Origin: Shimia aestuarii
GTDB lineage: Bacteria > Pseudomonadota > Alphaproteobacteria > Rhodobacterales > Rhodobacteraceae
Direction: 5' to 3'
Assembly: GCF_022814865.1 (NCBI RefSeq)
Contig: NZ_JAKVRD010000001.1
Location: 248,001 to 312,000 of the forward strand
Length of the DNA stretch: 64,000 nt
A program made the position numbers and the translations under genes. This document shows positions 55,076 through 63,574 of this stretch, one piece after another; positions within the stretch are counted from its first letter, which is position 1, and the number at the start of each line of letters is the position of its first letter. The notes below the pieces were generated by a model, which made no database searches, was not told where the DNA came from, and saw nothing but the letters and a program-made list of their open reading frames with translations.

Positions 55076-55752
55076 GTGTCTCGTCTCCAGATATCATCCA
55101 AAGCTGCGGGCAGGTCGTCGAATCGCTCGATGATCCGGTCCGCTGCAGAAAGCCGTGCCGCGTCGTGGTAGCCCCAGCCGACGCCAATCCCCCGCATCCC
55201 CGCCGCGCGCGCCATGTCCATATCAAAGCTCGTATCACCGATCATCACGGCATCCTGCGCTTGAACACCTGTCTCTGCGAGGGCTGCCTCGAGCATTGCA
55301 GGATGAGGTTTGGACGGGTGGAAGTCCGCAACTTGCTCGGTCACGAAAACCCCTTCGAGGCCATGCCCTGCGATCAGTTTGTCGAGACCACGCCGAGACT
55401 TTCCCGTCGCCACGCCAAGCAGAAGATCCTCCCGTGCGGCCAGCGACATGAGCGTGTCCCTCGCGCCGGGAAAGAAGGGGGAAGAGAGCTTTGTTCCCTC
55501 GCGCGCGCGCAAATCTACGTAGGCACTCTTATAAGCGTCTGCGAGCGCATGATGGGTCTCGCGCGGAGCATCGGGTGCAAGTTCAGCCATCGCTACATCA
55601 AGCGAGAGACCAACGATCCCAAGCACGTCCTCACGCGTGGGCTGCGTAACTCCGACCGCCTCAAATGCACGCCGCATGGACTCGAGGATCGTGCGCTGAC
55701 TATCCACCAACGTCCCGTCGACATCGAACACCACGAGGCGCAATGCGCTCAT
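55072..55752 (-). CDS. HAD-superfamily phosphatase, Gph/PgmB-like
   Basis: A 226-aa HAD hydrolase. Motif I is FDVDGTLVDS with the nucleophilic Asp; motif II lies in GVATGKS; motif III/IV are KPHPAM and IGDTSFDMDMA. It resembles phosphoglycolate phosphatase, but the cap is short and substrate remains open. It overlaps its neighbours by 4 bases at both ends (ATGA). Confidence 0.9.
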   Translation of the reverse strand: MSALRLVVFDVDGTLVDSQRTILESMRRAFEAVGVTQPTREDVLGIVGLSLDVAMAELAPDAPRETHHALADAYKSAYVDLRAREGTKLSSPFFPGARDTLMSLAAREDLLLGVATGKSRRGLDKLIAGHGLEGVFVTEQVADFHPSKPHPAMLEAALAETGVQAQDAVMIGDTSFDMDMARAAGMRGIGVGWGYHDAARLSAADRIIERFDDLPAALDDIWRRDT

Positions 55753-56801
55753 TGCAGCGCCTCGAAGGGATCATCCGCGGCAAGGTCTGGCGTCCAGCCG
55801 AACGTTTCCCATGTTGCGGCCATATGATCCGGCAGGTCCGCCGTGATCGTCATCGCCTCAAACGTCGCGGGATGCTCGAATGTAAAGCTGCGTGCATGAA
55901 GGTGGAGCTTGTTGCTGATGACGCCGCCCATATGTGCGCCCCAGCCGTCGCCAAGGTTTTCCTGCCCCGATCCGCCGTATTTGCCATCGCCAATGATCGG
56001 ATGCCCGATCTCGGCCATGTGCGCCCGAAGTTGGTGCGTGCGCCCGGTGATCGGCTCGAGCGCGACCCAGGCCGCACGGCTAGCCACACGGTAGAGCGTC
56101 GCATACTGGGTAATCGCACGCTTGGCGCCCTCTGTCTGAGCCACGTCACGAGGATGGACGCAGAGCATCTTTTCGCCTTCGCCACGCTTACCATGCCCCG
56201 GTGCTTTGACGAGGCCGTATTTGATCTCTCCAAGATAAGGCGTCGGCACACCGGCCACCACGGCCCAATAAATCTTGCGTGTGGCATGGTGTCGGAATGC
56301 CGTGGTCAGCGCACTCGCCATCTTGCGCGTTCGCGCTAGGATCAGGACACCGGACGTATCCTTGTCGAGCCGGTGCACGAGGCGCGGCTTTTCGTCGAGA
56401 TCGAACTTCAACGCCTCGGCCAGCCCATCCACGTGCTTGGTCTGTTTGCTACCGCCTTGCGTCGGAAGGCCCGGCGGCTTGTTCAGCGCGATGATGTGAT
56501 CGTCCTTGTAGATCACGCAATCGCGGATCATCCGTGCATCCGCATCCGAGACGCGTGTCGGGGCCGACTTGCGCGCAGCGGCAACTTCGCCCGCATCTGG
56601 CAGAGGCGGAATCCGAACCTGCTGTCCTGCCTGCAATCGCGTCGCCGGTTTGACCCGCCCGCCATCGACCCGAATTTCGCCCTTGCGGCACATCTTCTCG
56701 ATGCGGATCTGATTGATGTGCGGGAAAATGCGACGCAGCCAACGGTCGAGCCGCTGATCGGAATCGTCTTCGCCAACCTCGATGACCTGAACCTTGCTCA
56801 T
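55749..56801 (-). CDS. RluC/RluD-type 23S rRNA pseudouridine synthase
   Basis: A 350-aa synthase with an N-terminal S4 RNA-binding domain (SDQRLDRWLRRIFPHINQ) and the RluA-family catalytic block HRLDKDTSGVLILA with the essential Asp. Roseobacter members like this are annotated RluC (U955, 2504, 2580 in 23S). Start at 56801 with ATGA overlap to crcB. The C-terminal tail (EHPATFEAMTITADLP) fits family length. Confidence 0.92.
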   Translation of the reverse strand: MSKVQVIEVGEDDSDQRLDRWLRRIFPHINQIRIEKMCRKGEIRVDGGRVKPATRLQAGQQVRIPPLPDAGEVAAARKSAPTRVSDADARMIRDCVIYKDDHIIALNKPPGLPTQGGSKQTKHVDGLAEALKFDLDEKPRLVHRLDKDTSGVLILARTRKMASALTTAFRHHATRKIYWAVVAGVPTPYLGEIKYGLVKAPGHGKRGEGEKMLCVHPRDVAQTEGAKRAITQYATLYRVASRAAWVALEPITGRTHQLRAHMAEIGHPIIGDGKYGGSGQENLGDGWGAHMGGVISNKLHLHARSFTFEHPATFEAMTITADLPDHMAATWETFGWTPDLAADDPFEALQ

Positions 56802-57175
56802 GCGAACATCCCCCGCGCCATCCAAAGCCCTGCAAAAAGAGCGGCTACCGAGCCTACAACCGATATCATCACATAGAGCGCGGCCGCCCCGGTCTGCCCA
56901 CGTTCAAATAGCGTCACCGCCTCAAGCGAGAAGGCCGAGAATGTCGTGAACCCGCCAAGGAACCCCGTCATGACGAGAGGCGACAAATGGGTCAGGCTGC
57001 GCTGCGCCGCAAGGACCACGAAAGCCCCCATTAGGAACGAGCCGAGAATATTCACCACGATCACGCCAAGCGGGAAGCCATGCCCAAACAGGCGGGTGAT
57101 CCCGATCCCGGAGGCATAGCGCAAGGACGCCCCGGCCGCGCCGCCGATCGCCACATATATAAGGTTTGCAAACAT
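56798..57175 (-). CDS. crcB: fluoride channel CrcB/Fluc
   Basis: A 125-aa, four-helix membrane protein exporting F-. Motifs: GGAAGASLRY at the N-terminus, NILGSFLMG and GGFTTFSAFSLEA, the last carrying the phenyl residues that line the pore. It overlaps the downstream rlu gene by 4 bases. The 53 bases before it contain no fluoride riboswitch core. Confidence 0.94.
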   Translation of the reverse strand: MFANLIYVAIGGAAGASLRYASGIGITRLFGHGFPLGVIVVNILGSFLMGAFVVLAAQRSLTHLSPLVMTGFLGGFTTFSAFSLEAVTLFERGQTGAAALYVMISVVGSVAALFAGLWMARGMFA

Positions 57176-57228
57176 GTCGCGTCTCTCACCTGCCCTTGCT
57201 CATTTGTCAAGCAATGCAGGCAAACCCG

Positions 57229-58545
57229 TCAGCTGTTGCGCTTGATCCTGAGCTTGGAGAAATAGTCGAGCCGCTTCTTCAGCTCCCGTTCAAACCCTCG
57301 TTCAACCGGCGAGTAGAGGACCGGGCGTTTCATTGTCTCGGGGAAGTAGTCCTGCCCAGAAAACCCGTCTTCCGCGTCATGATCGTACTGGTAGCCCGAG
57401 CCATAGCCCTGCTCTTCCATGAGCCGTGTTGGCGCATTGAGGATATGCTTTGGTGGCGGCTCGGAGCCCGTCTTACGGGCGGCGGCACGAGCTTGTTTGT
57501 AGGCCGCGTAGGTAGCGTTCGATTTCGGCGCGAGCGCGAGGTAGACCAGTGCCTGCGCCAATGCCAATTCGCCTTCTGGGCTTCCAAGCCGCTCATAGGT
57601 TTGCCAGCTCTGAAGACAGACGTCCTGCGCCTGTGGATCCGCTAGCCCAATATCTTCGACCGCCATCCGGGTGATCCGGCGCGCAAGGAATCGAGGATCT
57701 TCCCCCCCTTCGAGCATCCGAGCGAACCAATAGAGCGCGGCATCCGGGTCCGATCCACGCACGGACTTGTGCAGGGCAGAGATCAGATTGTAGTGCTCTT
57801 CCCCACCCTTGTCGTATTTTGCAGCGCGTTTCATGAGACGCGTTGCAAGTGCCTGCGAGTCGAGCTTGCCCTTTACGGTCCATGCCGCAACTTGTTCGAT
57901 CAAGTTGAGCAAAGCACGTCCATCGCCATCCGCCATCTCCAGAAGCGCCTCGCGCGCCGGACCGTCGAGAGGGAGGGCGCGACCGAGATCCTGTTCAGCG
58001 CGCTGCGCGAGCCGCTCAAGATCGGCCAAGGAAAGCCTTTCGAGAACAAGGACTTGCGATCGACTCAGCACAGCGGCGTTCAACTCGAAAGAAGGGTTTT
58101 CCGTCGTCGCCCCGACAAGGAGGATCGTCCCGTCTTCCATATGCGGTAGAAAACCATCCTGCTGGGCCTTGTTGAAACGGTGGATTTCGTCCACGAACAA
58201 TAGCGTGCCCTGCCCGTTCTGACGCCTGATCTTGGCGGCTTCAAAGACCTTGCGAAGCTCAGGCACCCCAGTGAAGATCGCACTTATCTGGACAAAATGA
58301 AGATTGGTCTCATCCGCGAGGAGCCGCGCGATGGTCGTCTTGCCGACACCCGGCGGCCCCCAGAAGATCAAAGATGACAAAGATCCCGAGGCCAGCATGA
58401 CACCAAGCGGCGCGTCAGGACCAAGCACCTGTTCTTGACCGATCACCTCACTAAGGGATTTCGGGCGTAGGCGATCCGCAAGGGGACGCGGCGCGTTGCC
58501 ATCCTTGGGCGAGTCGCCGGGGGATTGATCGAACAGGTCAGCCAT
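57229..58545 (-). CDS. rarA: replication-associated recombination protein A (RarA/MgsA AAA+ ATPase)
   Basis: A 438-aa AAA+ ATPase acting at stalled forks. [14 protein letters not shown] at the N-terminus, Walker [10 protein letters not shown], Walker [12 protein letters not shown], sensor 1 [10 protein letters not shown], and the C-terminal RarA part with [14 protein letters not shown] and [11 protein letters not shown]. It is 3 bases after the protease gene and upstream of crcB. Confidence 0.95.
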   Translation of the reverse strand: MADLFDQSPGDSPKDGNAPRPLADRLRPKSLSEVIGQEQVLGPDAPLGVMLASGSLSSLIFWGPPGVGKTTIARLLADETNLHFVQISAIFTGVPELRKVFEAAKIRRQNGQGTLLFVDEIHRFNKAQQDGFLPHMEDGTILLVGATTENPSFELNAAVLSRSQVLVLERLSLADLERLAQRAEQDLGRALPLDGPAREALLEMADGDGRALLNLIEQVAAWTVKGKLDSQALATRLMKRAAKYDKGGEEHYNLISALHKSVRGSDPDAALYWFARMLEGGEDPRFLARRITRMAVEDIGLADPQAQDVCLQSWQTYERLGSPEGELALAQALVYLALAPKSNATYAAYKQARAAARKTGSEPPPKHILNAPTRLMEEQGYGSGYQYDHDAEDGFSGQDYFPETMKRPVLYSPVERGFERELKKRLDYFSKLRIKRNS

Positions 58546-58548
58546 CGT

Positions 58549-59925
58549 TTAGAGACGAAAGCGAGAGACAATGCGTTGGGTTCCGCGCTGAATCTCGAGG
58601 GTGATGTTCCGCGATGCTTTGCGCAGGGCGGTTTCCGCGTCTTTGGTGGTCTCAATCTCAACGCCGTCGATGACCCGTAGGATGTCGCCGGGACGCAATC
58701 CGATCCGTGCTCCGACCGGGCCGGGGTTCTCGACAGCCACACCGGTCACGTTGAGCGGCAGATTGAACTCGGAAATGACCGCCGGGTTGATGTTCGAGAA
58801 CGTAAGTTCAGGGACCGCAGAGTCGCTATCGGTCAGGCGAGTCTCCCGATCCGGGCTCTCCGGCGCGACGATCATAGGCACGTCTACCACCGTCTCCTCT
58901 CCTGCCATGAGCGCAAGGATCTTCGTCTCATGTCCTATACCTGCCACCGACATGCGAAAGATCATTTCCGCAGGCGTGTTGACCGGTTGACCATCCACCT
59001 CAAGGATCACGTCCCCAGGCGCGAACCCTTTGGCCGCAAACGGACTTTCCGGATGAAGGTCGGAAACAAGCACCCCTTCGGGTCGCCCGAGGCCAAGCCC
59101 TTCTGCAAGGTCGGAATCGACAGGTTGCCCACCCATACCAGCCCAAGGCCTTGCAAAACTCGCACGGCCCGCGCGAGCCTGTTCAACGAACTCGCGCACA
59201 AGCGCCGAGGGGATCGCGAACCCGATCCCGTTCGATCCGCCCGAGCGGGTCAGGATCGAGGTATTCACCCCGACAAGATCGCCATTCACGTCAATGAGCG
59301 CGCCGCCGGAATTGCCCGGATTGATCGGCGCGTCAGTTTGCAGGAAATACCCGCGGGCGTTGCCGGTGGCGGTGCCGGAGCGGGCGAGGCCGGAGATGAT
59401 GCCGGAGGTGACGGTCTGGCCGACGCCGAATGGGTTGCCGATCGCGAGGACCAATTCGCCAACTTCGACCGTATCGCTATCGCGCAGATAGAGGTAGGGC
59501 ATGGCGTCCGCATCCTCGATCTGAAGGATGGCGAGATCGCTTTCCTGATCGGCGAGAAGCACCTTGGCGGAATACTCACGACGGTCCTTCAGTTGCACGC
59601 GAATGTCGGTGGCGTGGCCCACAACATGGAAGTTGGACACGACGATACCATCCTCCGACAGGATCACACCCGAGCCCAAGGAATTCTGCACGCGAGGACG
59701 CTGACGTCCTTGATTTCTAAAGAGATTTCCAAAGAATGGATCGCCTGCGAACGGGCTTTCGCGCACGGCAACGACGCGTTTGGCGTATATATTGACGACC
59801 GCCGGGGCAGCCTCTTTCACAAGTGGCGCAAAGCCGAGGGAAATCTCGGCCCGGCTCTGAGGAATGCGGGTTTCGGCGTGGGCCGGAACCACGAGGATTA
59901 CAAGGGCAATCAACAGTCGAAACAT
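58549..59925 (-). CDS. DegP/DegQ-family periplasmic serine protease with two PDZ domains
   Basis: A 458-aa protease with a signal peptide (MFRLLIALVILVVPAHAE) and the full triad: His in VVSNFHVVGHA, Asp in ESDLAILQI, and Ser in INPGNSGGA. Two PDZ domains follow, about residues 260-345 (PEGVLVSDLHPESPFAAKGF) and 370-458 (NPGPVGARIGLRPGDILRVIDG). Start at 59925 is chosen for MFRLLIA. It could be DegQ, DegP or a DegS-like sigma-E protease; the two PDZ domains favour DegP/Q. Upstream lies the tandem repeat and a terminator. Confidence 0.92.
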   Translation of the reverse strand: MFRLLIALVILVVPAHAETRIPQSRAEISLGFAPLVKEAAPAVVNIYAKRVVAVRESPFAGDPFFGNLFRNQGRQRPRVQNSLGSGVILSEDGIVVSNFHVVGHATDIRVQLKDRREYSAKVLLADQESDLAILQIEDADAMPYLYLRDSDTVEVGELVLAIGNPFGVGQTVTSGIISGLARSGTATGNARGYFLQTDAPINPGNSGGALIDVNGDLVGVNTSILTRSGGSNGIGFAIPSALVREFVEQARAGRASFARPWAGMGGQPVDSDLAEGLGLGRPEGVLVSDLHPESPFAAKGFAPGDVILEVDGQPVNTPAEMIFRMSVAGIGHETKILALMAGEETVVDVPMIVAPESPDRETRLTDSDSAVPELTFSNINPAVISEFNLPLNVTGVAVENPGPVGARIGLRPGDILRVIDGVEIETTKDAETALRKASRNITLEIQRGTQRIVSRFRL

Positions 59926-60020
59926 GGGGCCTCCGGAAATACCTGACCATGATATGCGGAGACGCGGCACAGATTGCAAGCGCCACGGCCGAATCGGGAG
60001 AAAGGCGCAAAAACGCGGGT

Positions 60021-60062
60021 CTGTATCGCGTCGGTATCACGTCGGTATTGCGTCGGTGCCGG
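60021..60062 (+). repeat. 11-bp tandem repeat, copy B
   Basis: CTGTATCGCGT, CGGTATCACGT, CGGTATTGCGT and a partial CGGTGCCGG, so 3.8 units with period 11, roughly one turn of DNA. It lies 96-137 bases before the protease start. Bases 60032-60062 match 46688-46718 (opposite strand) with one mismatch. Confidence 0.8.
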
Positions 60063-60123
60063 ACTCCGAATTCCACCCGTTTCGCACGTTTAATGCAGCG
60101 CACGCAGTTACCAAAAGGCAAAG

Positions 60124-60154
60124 AAAAACCCCCGCCTGAAACCTCAGGCGGGGG
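60124..60154 (-). terminator. intrinsic terminator of the rpsM-rplQ operon
   Basis: CCCCCGCCTGA (60129-60139) pairs with TCAGGCGGGGG (60144-60154), with AAAAA at 60124-60128, which is a U-run on the minus strand. It lies 29 bases past the rplQ stop. Confidence 0.92.
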
Positions 60155-60182
60155 CCGTCCAGCGGGCGATGCCCGGCGGAAC

Positions 60183-60608
60183 TTATGCTTCGTCGGCGTC
60201 GATCTCTTCGGCGGCAACGCGTGCCTTATCGGCGGCGCCTTTGGCATCGACATCACGGTCAACGAATTCGATGATCGCCATCGGTGCCATGTCGCCATAG
60301 CGGAAGCCGGCTTTCAGGATGCGGACATAGCCACCCTGACGGTCGGCAAAGCGCGGGCCGAGCACGTCAAACAGTTTGGTGACATACTGGTCTTCCTTGA
60401 GACGGGCACGGGCCTGACGGCGGGCGTGCACGTCGCCGCGCTTGGCGAGGGTGATGAGTTTTTCCACGACCGGGCGCAGTTCTTTCGCCTTGGGCAGGGT
60501 GGTCTTGATCTGTTCGTGTTCGATCAGCGAGCCAGCCATGTTGGCGAAGAGCGCCTTGCGGTGCTCGTGGGTACGGTTCAGGCGACGGTAGCCTTTTGCG
60601 TGACGCAT
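60183..60608 (-). CDS. rplQ: 50S ribosomal protein L17
   Basis: A 141-aa ribosomal protein. Starts [17 protein letters not shown], then [16 protein letters not shown] and [16 protein letters not shown] short acidic/Ala C-terminal extension follows the core, as in other alphaproteobacteria. Last gene of the rpsM-rpsK-rpoA-rplQ operon, before the strong terminator. Confidence 0.98.
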   Translation of the reverse strand: MRHAKGYRRLNRTHEHRKALFANMAGSLIEHEQIKTTLPKAKELRPVVEKLITLAKRGDVHARRQARARLKEDQYVTKLFDVLGPRFADRQGGYVRILKAGFRYGDMAPMAIIEFVDRDVDAKGAADKARVAAEEIDADEA

Positions 60609-60745
60609 TGTTCAAATCCTTATCTTGCGTTTTGCTTTGTCTGGCGGCCGATGCGTGTCAGCCGCTCTCCTTGGGGCATGTGCCCAGTTTGTCCCCGGCG
60701 GCCCGGGCATTTATGCGGGTGGACCAGAGGCCCACCCGAATTCAC

Positions 60746-61762
60746 TTAGAAGCTGTCTTCGAACTTCTTGGCCAGCTCTTCGATGTTGTCCGGCGGCCAG
60801 TCCTCGACGTCCATGCCGAGGTGCAGACCCATGCCCGAGAGCACTTCTTTGATCTCGTTGAGCGACTTGCGGCCGAAGTTCGGGGTGCGGAGCATCTCGG
60901 CTTCGGTCTTCTGGATGAGATCGCCAATATAGACGATGTTGTCGTTCTTGAGGCAGTTTGCCGAACGGACCGACAGTTCCAGCTCGTCGACCTTCTTGAG
61001 GAGCAGCGGGTTGAATTCGAGACCGTCGTCTTCTTCCTGACGGCCCGCGGATTCGGGCTCTTCGAAGTTGACGAAGATGGTCAGCTGGTCCTGAAGGATG
61101 CGCGCGGCGAAGGCCACGGCGTCTTCGGGGGTCAGCGACCCGTCGGTTTCGATCTTCATGGTCAGTTTGTCATAGTCGAGCACCTGGCCCTCGCGGGTCG
61201 GCTGCACGTCATAGGAAACTTTCTTGACCGGCGAATAGATGGCGTCGATCGGGATCAGGCCGATGGGCGCGTCTTCGGGCTTGTTCTTGTCAGCCGAGAC
61301 ATAGCCTTTGCCGGTGTTGACCGTCAGTTCAACGTAGAGGTTCGCACCTTCGTCGAGGTGGCAGATCACGTGATCCTTGTTCAGGATCTCGATGCCCGCG
61401 CTGTCGGAGATGTCACCAGCGGTCACGGCGCCCGGACCCTTGGCATTAATCGAGAGGCGCTTGGGGCCTTCGACTTCCATGCGGAGGGAAACGCCCTTGA
61501 GGTTCAGAATGACGTCGGTCACGTCTTCGCGCACACCGGCGACGGACGAGAACTCGTGCAGCACGTTGTCGATCTGCACCGAGGTGATGGCCGCGCCCTG
61601 AAGCGACGACATCAGCACGCGACGCAGCGCGTTGCCGAGCGTCAGGCCAAAGCCACGCTCAAGCGGTTCTGCCACGATGGTGGCCTGACGTGCGGGGTCA
61701 TTGCCCGGCTTCACGTCAAGTTGGGTCGGCTTGATAAGTTCAGCCCAGTTCTTGTGGATCAT
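60746..61762 (-). CDS. rpoA: RNA polymerase subunit alpha
   Basis: A 338-aa subunit. The N-terminal domain ([34 protein letters not shown]) mediates assembly with beta and beta', and the C-terminal domain ([16 protein letters not shown]) binds UP elements and activators. Start at 61762, since the ATG at 61774 lacks conservation. The gap to rplQ (137 bases) carries hairpins but no gene. Confidence 0.98.
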   Translation of the reverse strand: MIHKNWAELIKPTQLDVKPGNDPARQATIVAEPLERGFGLTLGNALRRVLMSSLQGAAITSVQIDNVLHEFSSVAGVREDVTDVILNLKGVSLRMEVEGPKRLSINAKGPGAVTAGDISDSAGIEILNKDHVICHLDEGANLYVELTVNTGKGYVSADKNKPEDAPIGLIPIDAIYSPVKKVSYDVQPTREGQVLDYDKLTMKIETDGSLTPEDAVAFAARILQDQLTIFVNFEEPESAGRQEEDDGLEFNPLLLKKVDELELSVRSANCLKNDNIVYIGDLIQKTEAEMLRTPNFGRKSLNEIKEVLSGMGLHLGMDVEDWPPDNIEELAKKFEDSF

Positions 61763-61831
61763 GCGTCCCTCCATTCCTGTCTGCCCTCCATGTCCAAAAA
61801 AGGTCAGACGCCCGAGGTTTAAAACGGCGAA

Positions 61832-61860
61832 CTGGGGCCGTGAAAATCACGCGGCCCCAG
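61832..61860 (-). other. intercistronic hairpin between rpsK and rpoA
   Basis: CTGGGGCC and GGCCCCAG form a perfect 8-bp stem enclosing a smaller GTG/CAC stem. It lies 16 bases past the rpsK stop, in line with an mRNA processing or stability element. There is no U-run, so it should not stop transcription into rpoA. Confidence 0.65.
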
Positions 61861-61876
61861 CAGTAAAGTCATGTGT

Positions 61877-62266
61877 TTAGACGCGGCGGCGTTTCGGCGG
61901 GCGGCAGCCGTTGTGCGCGATCGGGGTCACATCACGGATCGAAGTGATGTTGAAACCGATTGCGGCCAGCGCGCGCAGTGCCGATTCACGGCCCGAACCG
62001 GGGCCCTGAACCTCGACCTCGAGGGTCTTGACGCCGTGTTCCTGAGCCTTGCGGCCAGCATCTTCTGCAGCCATCTGGGCGGCATAAGGTGTCGACTTAC
62101 GCGACCCTTTGAAGCCCATGGTGCCGGCGGAGGACCACGAAATCGCGTTGCCCTGCACGTCCGAGATCAGGATCTTGGTGTTGTTGAACGAAGAGTTCAC
62201 ATGTGCAACGCCGGTGGCGATGTTCTTGCGCTCTTTACGCTTGGTACGAGTCTTATCGCGTGCCAT
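61877..62266 (-). CDS. rpsK: 30S ribosomal protein S11
   Basis: A 129-aa ribosomal protein with KKNIATG-type N-terminus ([20 protein letters not shown]), [19 protein letters not shown] and the C-terminal [18 protein letters not shown]. Starts 15 bases after rpsM. Confidence 0.98.
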   Translation of the reverse strand: MARDKTRTKRKERKNIATGVAHVNSSFNNTKILISDVQGNAISWSSAGTMGFKGSRKSTPYAAQMAAEDAGRKAQEHGVKTLEVEVQGPGSGRESALRALAAIGFNITSIRDVTPIAHNGCRPPKRRRV

Positions 62267-62281
62267 TGATCGAACCCTCCC

Positions 62282-62650
62282 TTATTTCTTCTTACCGGCA
62301 ATGGCCTTTGCGGGGCCTTTGCGGGTGCGAGCGTTGGTGTGGGTGCGCTGACCGCGAACCGGCAGGTTGCGGCGGTGACGCAGGCCGCGGTAGCAGCCGA
62401 GGTCCATGAGACGCTTGATGTTCATCTGAACTTCGCGGCGCAGGTCACCTTCGACGGTGAAGTTGGCGTCGATGTGCTCGCGGATGGCGAGGACTTCTGC
62501 GTCGGAGAGTTCGTTCACACGACGGGTGACGTCGATGCCGACCGCGTCGCAGATAGCTTTGGCGGAAGTGTTGCCAATGCCGGTGATATAGGTGAGGGCG
62601 ATGGGGACCCGCTTTGCAGTCGGGATGTTAACGCCGGCGATACGTGCCAC
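62282..62650 (-). CDS. rpsM: 30S ribosomal protein S13
   Basis: A 122-aa ribosomal protein. It starts with GTG at 62650 ([18 protein letters not shown]), 8 bases after AAAGGAAA; the longer frame to 62827 runs through the leader and is not coding. [20 protein letters not shown] and [16 protein letters not shown] complete the family pattern. In most bacteria secY and adk precede rpsM, but here the operon starts with rpsM. Confidence 0.97.
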   Translation of the reverse strand: MARIAGVNIPTAKRVPIALTYITGIGNTSAKAICDAVGIDVTRRVNELSDAEVLAIREHIDANFTVEGDLRREVQMNIKRLMDLGCYRGLRHRRNLPVRGQRTHTNARTRKGPAKAIAGKKK

Positions 62651-62671
62651 GTGACATTTCCTTTTCGTTGC

Positions 62672-62691
62672 GGTTCCGTAGTTCCGGAACC
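62672..62691. other. hairpin in the rpsM leader
   Basis: GGTTCCG (62672-62678) pairs with CGGAACC (62685-62691) with a 6-base loop. On the plus strand TTTTTT follows, so it could also end antisense transcription arriving from the left. In the rpsM mRNA it sits just upstream of the ribosome site. Confidence 0.55.
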
Positions 62692-62805
62692 TTTTTTCAC
62701 AACGTAAGCCCGACGATTTTGCGCCGGGCCTCAGCTGATTCAGGTGATCTTGCGATGCGGGTGCGACCCGCAGCAAAAGATTGATTCTCTCTAAAGAGAT
62801 GGTGC

Positions 62806-62834
62806 GGTTTATGGGGATTTGCCCCAAGGGTCAA
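62806..62834 (-). promoter_or_regulatory. sigma-70-type promoter of rpsM operon
   Basis: On the minus strand TTGACC (62829-62834) and TAAACC (62806-62811) are 17 bases apart. It gives a leader of about 150 bases before the rpsM GTG. Confidence 0.6.
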
Positions 62835-63107
62835 GCCCCTGATTGGCATGGATTTCCCTTCGCGACAGTCATGGAAAGATACGTCCCTCCCCGGCGAGTC
62901 AAGATAAAAGATGCGGCTCTTCGTGTCGTTTTTCTTGTCTGATGGGGCGGGCATGCCTGTTTTTATGGCGATTTCGCCTGTAGGCTGTATCGGAACAGCC
63001 AATGTTACGGCTGTTTCAGGAAGGAAACGCGCGAGGCCCGGACAACCGGCCAAAGAGCTGGACCAACATCTCCCGGGCTCGTGCCAGTAACGAAAAGGGA
63101 GCAAGAC
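62835..63107. other. intergenic region upstream of rpsM operon and uspA
   Basis: With the leader this forms a 457-base gene-free stretch (62651-63107) between two divergent units. A 149-codon frame on the minus strand has no ribosome site or recognisable fold and is rejected. Promoter elements for uspA (rightward) are not clear. Confidence 0.55.
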
Positions 63108-63521
63108 GTGTTCAAACACATCATGGTGCCTGTGGACCTTGCCCATGCCGGGCAGCTCGACAAGGCACTGACCTGTGCATCCGACCTCGCAAAGCTATAC
63201 GGCGCGAAGGTGACCTATGTCGCCGTCACCGCCGGAACGCCCGGGTCTGTCGCACATAACCCGAAGGAATTCGCGGAAAAGCTCGACGCCTTTGCCGCGG
63301 ATCAGGCCAAGGCGCACGGCATCGACGCAAGCGCCCATGCCGTAACCAGCCACGACCCGACGGTGGATCTCGATCCCACCTTGCTCAAGGCCATGACGGA
63401 AACCGGAGCCGATCTTGTCGTGATGGGAAGCCATGTGCCCAACATCACCGACTACATCTGGCCATCGAACGGGGGCACGATCGCGGGGCACGCGAAAGTG
63501 ACCGTCATGGTGGTGCGCTGA
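63108..63521 (+). CDS. universal stress protein (UspA family)
   Basis: A 137-aa Usp protein: FKHIMVPVDLAHAGQ, then the helix pair, then LVVMGSHVPNITDYIWPSNG and AKVTVMVVR. The GXXXG-type nucleotide loop is poor, so ATP binding is uncertain. Start is the GTG at 63108, 7 bases after AAGGGAG; the ATG at 63081 adds 9 residues outside the fold. It precedes the BCCT gene by 53 bases on the same strand, so the two are probably co-expressed. Confidence 0.9.
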   Translation: MFKHIMVPVDLAHAGQLDKALTCASDLAKLYGAKVTYVAVTAGTPGSVAHNPKEFAEKLDAFAADQAKAHGIDASAHAVTSHDPTVDLDPTLLKAMTETGADLVVMGSHVPNITDYIWPSNGGTIAGHAKVTVMVVR

Positions 63522-63574
63522 TCCTTGCAGGATCGGAGCATCTCAACTGAAACGCGCAAGATGAGGAGGCCACC

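Larger units (their letters stand above)
59926..60182. other. intergenic region between rplQ and the protease gene
   Basis: This 257-base region contains the tandem repeat at 60021-60062 and the terminator of the rplQ operon. It must also hold the protease promoter (leftward), which I could not place. Confidence 0.6.

Noticed and set aside
57176-57228. Fluoride riboswitch before crcB
   Set aside because: The gap is 53 bases and lacks the conserved GGNGATGGNNTCCGCC core.
62697-63146. 149-codon minus-strand frame upstream of rpsM
   Set aside because: No ribosome site, no recognisable fold, and it overlaps the rpsM promoter and the uspA start.
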